Under the pieces are notes generated by a model. It saw only the letters and a program-made list of their open reading frames with translations. It was not told the origin of the DNA and made no database searches. From Desulfovibrionaceae bacterium (GTDB lineage: Bacteria > Desulfobacterota > Desulfovibrionia > Desulfovibrionales > Desulfovibrionaceae), in NCBI GenBank assembly GCA_910575755.1, contig CAJTFO010000004.1, positions 168,230 through 232,229 on the forward strand: DNA of 64,000 nucleotides. The letters run 5' to 3'. The position numbers and the translations under genes were made by a program. Positions 57,168-64,000 of the stretch are shown piece by piece. The first letter of the stretch is position 1. Each line of letters begins with the position of its first letter.

Positions 57168-59468
57168 TTATAATGTGATTTTAAGTCTCTTCCGAATGAT
57201 ATTAATATATTTAAAAATTAGTTTTGCAGTTTTTTTACAAACAGATCGGCGCAAACTATTTTTAGGAAAAACGATGTTTACCGTTTTTTCAATATATTGT
57301 AGGTAACGTGGAATACCGGTTGAGAATATATCTATAGTAGATATTGCAGCATTGAATTCTTGCATAATAATGGCAGCAAGATCTATCCTGTTGTTTGCTG
57401 TGTAATGGTTATAGGGGGGGATAGTTAGTCTTTGAAAAAGTTCTTGCCAATCTTTCAAAATTCGTTCGTTAGAAAAACGATCTAAACTTTGTAAAGCCTT
57501 GTCGGACATATCCTGCCAGAAAATATCATCCTGCAAAAGCCGGATCACAGCTTTGGCCATGCCTTCGATATCCGCCTTAGCTACCATCAGGCAGCCGTAT
57601 TCTTCTGTTGCGGCATCAAGATAGGGCATGGAGTACAAAACTGATGGCACGCCATGCGCTTTTGCCTCAAACAGTACCATCGGCGCTCCTTCGTAGCGGG
57701 ATGGCATGATATGTACTCGTGCATTACAATAGTAATTCTCTACATTAGAAATATGACCTTTAAAGTCGACAGCGCAAGTAATATTGAGCTTCTTAGCGAG
57801 AGACATAACTTTTTGTTTGTCCTCATCGGAGCAAAAACGCCCCAGTACTACAAGACGGGCAGAAGGAATACTTTTATGTACGTATGCAAAAACATGGAGA
57901 GCATCAAATATCCCCTTAGAAAGACAGATTCTTCCTACAAATAAAACTGTAGGCGTCTTTCCAAGTGTACGCGCGCAGTTAGTTTGGTTGAAGGTCAACG
58001 GATTTGGGATATACTGAGCTTGAGAAAATCCAGCGGCACGCCACATATCAGTATGACATGGGGAAAGACAGATGAGGGTATCTGTATTTCTATAGACACT
58101 ATTTCTTAGTCTAAATAAGGATATATGATCGGCAAAGAGTGGAAAGAAATATATATTATGTTCAATACAAATTGTTGATGTGCAACATAATTGTGTTACA
58201 AGTACATCATAGAAGTTTTCTTCAATCCAATGATCATTGAATATGCAAATATCAATGTTATTTTTTGCTAAAAATAGTTCAATGTATTGCGAGCGGTATG
58301 GAGAGTTTTCAAGAATTTCGAAGCGCACATTCTGTGATGGGTTAATATAAGAATCCTTCGGAGGTAATTGAGATGTAACAATGATAATATTATAATTTGC
58401 TTGAAGAAACAAAATTGCAAGAAGGTATGCTACTCGTTCTGCTCCACCTCCAGACAGAGAACATGAGAAGATGGCAATATTTGTTATTTTTTTAGCTCGT
58501 TTCATTTTTTTATATGGAACGGTGGCGCACAAGAGGCTAAAAAAGTCTTTACCTGCTGTATCAACTGCGACTCCTGCTCGAATGGTATCAAGGAGGAGTG
58601 AAGCGTATTGAGCTTGTAAATGCCGTGGTAAATCTGTAATTTGCTGAATGTACCAACGGAAATTCGCGGCAAAAAAGCGCTCCATAGCCATAATTTGATT
58701 CTGGGAAAGATTCATTGCTTCAGCAACATGCAGAACAGACTGGCGTGCTGCAGAAAGATCTGAACAAATTTTTTGCCATTTTTCTAAAGATGAAAAACTA
58801 TTTTTTGTCAATGAATTTTCATTAATAAAATAATAATAAATACCACTTTTAGGTGAAGCTACATATTTTTGGGCGACGCAGCACAGGGGGAAATATAATA
58901 TTAGATCTTCATTTTGGTTAATATGCTGATCGTCGGCGATATTTAAAAGGCTAAGGGCTTGGATGACAGTTTTTGTTCGCAGAAGCTTCCCTCCAGACAT
59001 CCACCACATATTTTGTTGTAAAAAGTCCTCCAAAATTTCATTTTTATGAAGTACTATATGATTGCGTGTGCCGAAATGTTGACTCATTTCAGACTCAGTT
59101 TTACCATATTTTACTGTAAAACTGACAATATCTGCGTTATGTTTCTCTGCTGTGCAAAATGCTTTTTTGCAAGTAAAATGTGCAATGGTATCATCTGAGT
59201 CAAGATGCAGAATATATTTCCCATGAGCATGTTGTATGCCAGTAATTCTTGATTTAAGCAGTCCTTTATTTTCTTTGTGAGAAATACATTTTATCCTGTT
59301 GTCTCTTGCCATGTATTCCGATATGATTTTTTTAGATGAATCTTGTGAACAGTCGTCAATAATAATTATCTCTATATTAGAGAGTGTTTGATTTATAACA
59401 GAATCAATACAGCGAGATAAAAAGGCTTCACTATTAAAGACAGGGATGATTATGGATATATTAATCAT
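57168..59468 (-). CDS. Bifunctional glycosyltransferase (GT2-GT4)
   Basis: A 766-residue two-domain protein, strikingly AT-rich. Domain 1 (about residues 1-330) is GT2: INISIIIPVFNSEAFLSRCIDSVINQTL, IDDCSQDSS and LDSDDTI. Domain 2 (about 345-690) is a GT4 Rossmann pair: IFSCSLSGGGAERVAYLLAIL, LFVGRICLSKGIFDAL and the donor site MPSRYEGAPMVLFEAKAHG with the catalytic-type E...E spacing. The ATG at 59468 overlaps the stop of the upstream gene by 8 nt, so the two are coupled. The ribosome site is weak. Base composition and coding style differ sharply from the 65% GC surroundings, a sign of horizontal origin. Confidence 0.87.
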   Translation of the reverse strand: MINISIIIPVFNSEAFLSRCIDSVINQTLSNIEIIIIDDCSQDSSKKIISEYMARDNRIKCISHKENKGLLKSRITGIQHAHGKYILHLDSDDTIAHFTCKKAFCTAEKHNADIVSFTVKYGKTESEMSQHFGTRNHIVLHKNEILEDFLQQNMWWMSGGKLLRTKTVIQALSLLNIADDQHINQNEDLILYFPLCCVAQKYVASPKSGIYYYFINENSLTKNSFSSLEKWQKICSDLSAARQSVLHVAEAMNLSQNQIMAMERFFAANFRWYIQQITDLPRHLQAQYASLLLDTIRAGVAVDTAGKDFFSLLCATVPYKKMKRAKKITNIAIFSCSLSGGGAERVAYLLAILFLQANYNIIIVTSQLPPKDSYINPSQNVRFEILENSPYRSQYIELFLAKNNIDICIFNDHWIEENFYDVLVTQLCCTSTICIEHNIYFFPLFADHISLFRLRNSVYRNTDTLICLSPCHTDMWRAAGFSQAQYIPNPLTFNQTNCARTLGKTPTVLFVGRICLSKGIFDALHVFAYVHKSIPSARLVVLGRFCSDEDKQKVMSLAKKLNITCAVDFKGHISNVENYYCNARVHIMPSRYEGAPMVLFEAKAHGVPSVLYSMPYLDAATEEYGCLMVAKADIEGMAKAVIRLLQDDIFWQDMSDKALQSLDRFSNERILKDWQELFQRLTIPPYNHYTANNRIDLAAIIMQEFNAAISTIDIFSTGIPRYLQYIEKTVNIVFPKNSLRRSVCKKTAKLIFKYINIIRKRLKITL

Positions 59469-62382
59469 GATTTTTTCTCGTGAGAAGTTTTTGCAAGATG
59501 TAAAGTTCCGTTTTATATTCATCCGGTTTTTCTTTAAGTGCCTTTTGGGTTTCGGCAAGTACTTTTCTTTGGTGTTCTGTTATGATCGGCACCTTTGTAA
59601 GTTCAAGTTGAGATATAATTTTTTTTATGGTTTTTGGTTTATTTTCTATATTTCGAAAACAAGCATAGTAAAGAAAAGCATAATAACTATTATTTGATGG
59701 ATTTAAAAGTTCAAACAAAAGATCAAGAGTGATATCTTTCCCTTCAATTGGATCGCTTTTTCCCGCTCTTCGGTTTTCAGATGAAATCATTGCAATACAA
59801 TGATTTATAGTCTGTTGTGTTGTGTATTTACTAGATACAGAATTCTTATGTGTCCTGTAAAATAATAGTATGTTGGGTATATTCTTAATTTCATATTGAT
59901 CTAAAAGACGCAACCACAAATCATAATCCTGGGTACATAAGAATTGATCACGATAACCACCAATACTTTTTACCGTTGCTGTGCGTAATACCGCTGATGG
60001 ATGGGTGATTTGTGGGCCTATCGAAAAAGTGCGCTGCCGTACGATACTTGCAGGACAAGGGGGAACATAGGGCGAAACCTGCACCGGATTGCTGGAAGAA
60101 AAAATTCCAACAGCAGTACCTATAACCGCAATTTCCGGATGCTTCTCCATATATGCCACCTGTCGTTCCAGGCGTTCAGGAACAGATATGTCGTCTGCGT
60201 CCATGCGGGCGATATATGGCGTTTCTATCTGCGCAATGCCGCGGTTCAGGCTGGCGGTCAGCCCCAGATTCGTTTCATTGGTCAGAATTTGAATGCGGGC
60301 GTCCTTTGCGGCGAAGTTGGCCAACATTTGCGGCGTGGCGTCCGTAGAGGCGTCATCCACAATCAGAAAGTCAAAATCGCGCAGGGTCTGGCGTAAAATA
60401 CTGTTAACGGCTGTTTCCAGATATTGCTCGCCGTTGTGTACAGCCATGAGCACCGTCACACGGGGATTGGCATGTCGTTCTTGCGCATAGGGAACATCCG
60501 AGCGCGCTTCACACCAGATTTCGCCCCAGCGGATCTGAAAATCCGTAATATACAAGTCCGCGCAGGCAAGCTCGCAGGCAAACTGCTCTTGCGTGTATTC
60601 TGTTTCGTGTGTGGCATCCAGCCGCCATTCCACCCCCAGTTCCTTTTTCAACGGCACACGCCAGTCCCGCTCAAACAGGGGCACGCGCAGAAGAAAGCGG
60701 GCAGGGCGCAAGCGCTCGCGTATGTTGCGGAGAAAATCCACACGACCGGGCAGGTGCTCCAGCACATTGGAAAGCACTACCGTGTCATAAGCGCCGGCGG
60801 GCAGGTCTTTCAGCGCGTCGCCATGGATAAATTGTACATTGGGGTGTGAAAATTTCTGCCGGGCTGTGGCCACATTTTCGGCATTGAGCTCAATGCCTGT
60901 GACATGGCCGCCACCTTTGGCGGCCATGTCACAGGCCAGGAAACCATTGCCGCAGCCAATATCCAGAACACGCTCTCCCGGCTGCAAGCGTTCCACAAAA
61001 AAGTCATGATAGTGTGTATGACGGTGCTTTGTATGGATGCCGCCGTCATAGGCCACCGCCTGCCTGCCCTCCAAAGAATATATCCGCGCTTCAAGGTTGA
61101 AAAGAAAACGCAAGGCGTCAGCCGGCGGCTTGCGGGATGCCTGACGGCTGATCAGTCGCGCGGTCAGGCGATCCAGATTGGCGTCCACGCGTTGTGATAC
61201 ATGCGATGCAAGTTTGCGTAAAAATCTGGACAAGAGCCCGGGGAAGAGTTTGACCGCCGTAAGGCTTTTGCGCATAGCGCTGTGGCGGGGGAGAAGATGA
61301 CAAATTTCCAGTTCCCGCGCCGCCACGCTGGACAAATGAAAGCAAGCTGCTGATTCGCGTGCCTGTTTCCCCAGACGCGCCCGCAAGCTGGCATCGTCAA
61401 GCAAACTTTTCAGGCCCGCCTGGATGGAGGCCGCATCAGTAGCGCAAAGCAAGCCATTGCGTTCATGTTCAATCAGAGGGGCAATACCTGGCGCCCGTGT
61501 TCCCAGAACTGCGCACCCGCGAGCCATGGCCTCAATCAGGGCCTTGGGATGTCCCTCGTGATGGGAGACGAGAGTAACGATGGCGCTTTCCGCCAGCAAC
61601 GGCGGCAGTTGGGCTGTGGGAACTGTACCGCGAAACTCTACGGAAACCCCAAGGCGTTGGGCCTGCTGTCGCAAATCTTCTTTCAGCGGGCCTTCCCCCA
61701 CAAGACGCAGTATAACTGGCAAGCCAACGCAAGCCTCAATGAGCGCAAAAAGATTTTTTTCTTCAGACAGTCTGCCTACCTGAGTGATAATGAAGGGCTG
61801 TCGCGGCGTATAGTCAGGCAAGGGCGGTGCGTAATAGTCTTGGAGTACATAATTAGGGATTACAGTAAGTTTGTTTTTTGAAATCTGATATTGTTCTACA
61901 AGAAAATCTTTTGCTTCATCAGTGGTGACTATGCCATGCGCGCAAGATGAATAGGCCGCGCGTTCTGCATTTTGCGCCATCGCCAGATCTGAAGAACCCA
62001 TATTTGCACAAAATTTGCTCCAGAGATATCCACAGCGCGCGACAAAAGGTTTTTTCCAAAGCTGGGCGCAACGCAAGGCGCAATCCGATCCGTTGATCTG
62101 ATTGCTTTTGATCACATCCGCCTGGATTAACGGCCAGGCGTGCAATAGCGGCATCAGTTTTTCATACCGCTGCTGGGGCAGATGCCAACGGTTAACATAA
62201 ACTGCAAGCCACGGGTAGCGGGCGGCAATGGCTTTGTCCCGCCGATCGCCCCAGGAAATAATGGCTGTTTTGCAACCATGTTTGGCCAATTCGGCATATA
62301 GGGCCAGCTCGCGCTCAAGAGAGCCGTTCTCCTGCCAGGCGGTCAGCGACATGCCGCGGGTCATGAAAAGAACAAGATGCAT
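59461..62382 (-). CDS. Trifunctional glycosyltransferase-methyltransferase (GT4-MT-GT2)
   Basis: A 973-residue, three-domain enzyme. Residues 1-375: GT4 with VGRLSEEKNLFALIEA, LVSHHEGHPKALIEAMARG and the HEG...E motif. Residues about 430-650: class I SAM methyltransferase with RVLDIGCGNGFLACDMA and the later VVLSNVLEHLPGRVDFL. Residues about 660-890: GT2 with VTVLMAVHNGEQYLETAVNSILRQTL, FLIVDDASTDATP and ARMDADD. A C-terminal tail of 80 residues is AT-rich and lysine-rich. Start at 62382 has GGAAGG ahead; a TTG 15 nt upstream is less likely. Multi-enzyme proteins like this build several sugar steps in one chain, for O-antigen, capsule or flagellin glycans. Confidence 0.88.
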   Translation of the reverse strand: MHLVLFMTRGMSLTAWQENGSLERELALYAELAKHGCKTAIISWGDRRDKAIAARYPWLAVYVNRWHLPQQRYEKLMPLLHAWPLIQADVIKSNQINGSDCALRCAQLWKKPFVARCGYLWSKFCANMGSSDLAMAQNAERAAYSSCAHGIVTTDEAKDFLVEQYQISKNKLTVIPNYVLQDYYAPPLPDYTPRQPFIITQVGRLSEEKNLFALIEACVGLPVILRLVGEGPLKEDLRQQAQRLGVSVEFRGTVPTAQLPPLLAESAIVTLVSHHEGHPKALIEAMARGCAVLGTRAPGIAPLIEHERNGLLCATDAASIQAGLKSLLDDASLRARLGKQARESAACFHLSSVAARELEICHLLPRHSAMRKSLTAVKLFPGLLSRFLRKLASHVSQRVDANLDRLTARLISRQASRKPPADALRFLFNLEARIYSLEGRQAVAYDGGIHTKHRHTHYHDFFVERLQPGERVLDIGCGNGFLACDMAAKGGGHVTGIELNAENVATARQKFSHPNVQFIHGDALKDLPAGAYDTVVLSNVLEHLPGRVDFLRNIRERLRPARFLLRVPLFERDWRVPLKKELGVEWRLDATHETEYTQEQFACELACADLYITDFQIRWGEIWCEARSDVPYAQERHANPRVTVLMAVHNGEQYLETAVNSILRQTLRDFDFLIVDDASTDATPQMLANFAAKDARIQILTNETNLGLTASLNRGIAQIETPYIARMDADDISVPERLERQVAYMEKHPEIAVIGTAVGIFSSSNPVQVSPYVPPCPASIVRQRTFSIGPQITHPSAVLRTATVKSIGGYRDQFLCTQDYDLWLRLLDQYEIKNIPNILLFYRTHKNSVSSKYTTQQTINHCIAMISSENRRAGKSDPIEGKDITLDLLFELLNPSNNSYYAFLYYACFRNIENKPKTIKKIISQLELTKVPIITEHQRKVLAETQKALKEKPDEYKTELYILQKLLTRKNHD

Positions 62383-62442
62383 TATAATGCCTTCCAATTT
62401 ACAACTGTTGGTGGCAATCTACCGTAATCGTATGGTTTGCTC

Positions 62443-62471
62443 AAGATAGAAGCATGTCTGTCTGTTCGCAA
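62443..62471 (-). promoter_or_regulatory. Candidate promoter of the glycosyltransferase operon
   Basis: Minus-strand TTGCGA - 17 nt - TATCTT lies about 60 bp upstream of the GT4-MT-GT2 start. Each box matches the sigma-70 consensus at 4 of 6 positions. A perfect 8-bp hairpin, GTGGAAAA/TTTTCCAC, lies just upstream at 62501-62519. Confidence 0.35.
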
Positions 62472-62626
62472 AAGCGGCGCAAGCTGCCACACAGAACCCG
62501 GTGGAAAAAGATTTTCCACATTTATTGTTGGACTGCCCGCAGCATACCCTGCCTTTTCTGTCTAAAAAAAATATATATATTATTCGCTATAATAATTTGT
62601 TATTGAGTATGAAACCTCTGTTTATC

Positions 62627-62762
62627 TTATAATTTTACGCCCGTACACAAGCCGATACTTCTTATAATATCAGACATATCACCGGAATCCAAGGTATAAT
62701 GCTCCCTGATGTATTCAAGAGCCGTTTCGCGCATGGAAAGACCTTGGACGGAATCAGACCAT
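62627..62762 (-). pseudogene. C-terminal remnant of a glycosyltransferase-type gene
   Basis: On the minus strand an open frame reads SDSVQGLSMRETALEYIREHYTLDSG... and ends ...TGVKL-stop at 62627-62629. The block resembles the C-terminal helix of GT4 enzymes. It has no start codon or ribosome site and meets the left part of the IS256 element at about 62762, where the frame is closed by a stop. The rest of the gene must have lain on the far side of the insertion or been deleted. It is low in GC like the neighbouring cluster. Confidence 0.6.
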
Positions 62763-64000
62763 GTCCATCAGACTTGATATGGTAGTGTAAGGAAAGTTTC
62801 GCACATTTGGAAAATGGAGGTGGCTCCTCAAATCGGTGAGAGTTTTGTTGGCAAACGAACCCATCCGAAAAAAAGGAGCCACGTCATGGAGAGTAGCAGG
62901 GACTTCGGAAAAAAGGAAGGACGCGTCATCCAGGTCAACGAGGGAGAGCTCAAAAAGCATGTATCGGAAATCGTTCGGGAGAGCGTGGAAGACACCCTGA
63001 ACAGCCTGCTGGAGGCAGAGGCGGACAATCTCTGCCAGGCAAGGCGCTACGAGCGCAACGCGGAACGGGCCAGTACCCGGGCAGGGCATTATACGAGGAG
63101 TTTGCAGACTACTTCCGGCGAAGTGAAACTGAAGATCCCCAAGCTTCGCAATCTGCCTTTCGAAACAGCCATTATCGAACGGTACAGGAGGCGGGAAAGC
63201 TCTGTGGAAGAGGCCCTGGTCGAAATGTATCTGGCCGGTGTTTCCGTCCGCCGTGTGGAAGATATCACCGAGGCCCTTTGGGGCAGCAGGGTCAGTTCCA
63301 GCACCATCAGTGAGCTGAATCAGAAGATTTACAAGAACATCGAAGAATGGAGAAACAGTCCTCTGGAGAGCATGTACCCCTATATGTTTGTGGATGGGAT
63401 ATGGCTCAAGCGGTCATGGGGAGGCGTTGTCCAGTCGGTGTCGGTCCTTGTCGCCATCGGGGTCAACAAGGACGGGTATCGTGAAATCCTCGGCGTAGCG
63501 GAAGGCAGTCGTGAAGACGCGGAAAGCTGGAGGGCCTTTTTCCGCTATTTGAAGCAGCGAGGTCTTCAGAGCGTCCGGCTTATAGTCTCGGACAAGAGTA
63601 CTGGCCTTCTGGACGCCATAGGAGATTTTTTCCCGGAAAGCCGCTGGCAACGCTGTGTGGTACATTTTTACAGGAACATTTTGAATGCCGTCCCCACTGG
63701 TAAATCCAAAGTGGTTTCGACCATGCTGAAGGCCATCCACGCGCAAGAGGATAAAGAAGCCGCCCGTCAAAAAGCGGAACAGATTTCCGCCAAACTGAAG
63801 GCGCTTCATTTGGAAAAAGCTGCTCGCATCCTCCAGGCGGGCGCCGAGGAGACTTTCTCTTTCTATGAGTTTCCGTCCAATCACTGGCGTCATATCCGAA
63901 CAAATAACCCACTGGAGCGGCTCAATCGTGAAATTCGACGACGCACAAGAGTGGTGGGGAACTTCCCTGACGGCCAGTCGGCCCTGATGCTGGTCGCGGC
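62760..64000 (+). mobile_element. IS256-family insertion sequence (left part, truncated by window end)
   Basis: The element begins somewhere near 62755-62790; its leader contains GTGTAAGGAAAGTTTCGCAC, a pattern typical of IS256-family ends. It encodes the transposase starting at 62886. The right end lies beyond the window, so inverted repeats and target duplication cannot be checked. Confidence 0.75.
62886..64000 (+). CDS. IS256-family (mutator-type) transposase, partial
   Basis: At least 371 residues, running off the window end. The DDE catalytic residues are visible: Asp170 in MFVDGIWLK, Asp236 in LIVSDKSTG, and the glutamate in NNPLERLNREIRRRTRVVGNFPDG (about residue 344). The N-terminal part has the YERNAERASTRAGHYTR...LKIPKLR block of the IS256 family. 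AAAGGAG precedes the ATG at 62886. The frame is intact as far as it can be read, so the element may be active. Codon use and GC fit the host better than the adjacent AT-rich island. Confidence 0.95.
   Translation, partial: MESSRDFGKKEGRVIQVNEGELKKHVSEIVRESVEDTLNSLLEAEADNLCQARRYERNAERASTRAGHYTRSLQTTSGEVKLKIPKLRNLPFETAIIERYRRRESSVEEALVEMYLAGVSVRRVEDITEALWGSRVSSSTISELNQKIYKNIEEWRNSPLESMYPYMFVDGIWLKRSWGGVVQSVSVLVAIGVNKDGYREILGVAEGSREDAESWRAFFRYLKQRGLQSVRLIVSDKSTGLLDAIGDFFPESRWQRCVVHFYRNILNAVPTGKSKVVSTMLKAIHAQEDKEAARQKAEQISAKLKALHLEKAARILQAGAEETFSFYEFPSNHWRHIRTNNPLERLNREIRRRTRVVGNFPDGQSALMLVA

Larger units (their letters stand above)
62383..62885. other. AT-rich intergenic region before the IS256 element
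   Basis: This 503-bp region holds the candidate promoter, the 8-bp hairpin at 62501-62519, a very AT-rich run (about 62558-62636), the glycosyltransferase remnant (62627-62762) and the left end of the IS256 element. No complete gene is present. Confidence 0.5.

Noticed and set aside
62400..62640. JUMPstart/ops element before the glycosyltransferase operon
   Set aside because: No GGCGGTAG core is present upstream of the trifunctional gene.
1..64000. CRISPR array, rRNA or tRNA genes
   Set aside because: No regularly spaced direct repeats were seen, and no gap could be folded by eye into a tRNA with CCA-adjacent acceptor stem.

Overview
This window is a stretch of chromosome from a sulfate-reducing bacterium of the Desulfovibrio type (Desulfovibrionaceae). 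The decisive evidence is the complete adenylylsulfate reductase / Qmo block (aprB-aprA-qmoA-qmoB-qmoC-qmoD), which is the core of dissimilatory sulfate reduction. Supporting signs are a tungsten/molybdenum aldehyde:ferredoxin oxidoreductase, sigma-54 promoters and GC-rich coding DNA with strong G/C at third positions. The species cannot be fixed from the sequence alone; a gut-type Desulfovibrio is an inference.

Layout. 1-3.4 kb: end of a SulP anion transporter, a dihydrouridine synthase, ispH and cheV. 3.4-6.6 kb: an IS630 transposase tail, then phnX and xsc on the minus strand. This pair cleaves phosphonoacetaldehyde and sulfoacetaldehyde and lies behind a strong sigma-54-type promoter. 6.8-7.7 kb: a small yqjD/yqjE/yqjK-like stress membrane operon. 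8-10.6 kb: metN-metI-metQ methionine uptake. 10.9-12.7 kb: aldehyde:ferredoxin oxidoreductase. 13-19.3 kb: a TPR protein with a degenerate receiver, a Sel1-repeat protein, an MBOAT/SGNH O-acetylation pair and an HU/IHF protein. 19.5-23.5 kb: two radical SAM proteins, an EF-hand protein and SlyX.

24-32.3 kb: the apr-qmo block, all on the minus strand. AprBA reduces APS to sulfite and QmoABC(D) links it to the menaquinone pool. 32.6-38.5 kb: a chorismate mutase / EPSP-synthase-like fusion, a PEBP-like lipoprotein, an aminotransferase, a rhodanese and flgE, the last behind a sigma-54-type promoter. 38.7-43.7 kb: xdhC, topA and two TraT-like lipoproteins. 43.9-47.2 kb: a carboxymuconolactone decarboxylase-like gene with an abnormal end, an AraC regulator, a cupin and a DsrE-like protein. 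47.4-53.9 kb: tamA-tamB and a GNAT acetyltransferase.

54-62.4 kb: a glycosyltransferase cluster. Its distal part is AT-rich and carries multi-domain enzymes (GT2-GT4 and GT4-methyltransferase-GT2). It looks horizontally acquired and its promoter-proximal end is broken: a C-terminal glycosyltransferase remnant abuts an IS256-family element that runs off the window end.

No rRNA, tRNA or CRISPR was seen. The least conventional items are the xsc-phnX module with its sigma-54 promoter, the chorismate mutase fusion whose EPSP-synthase half has lost the substrate-binding motifs, the trifunctional glycosyltransferase, and a hairpin-forming dispersed repeat present twice.
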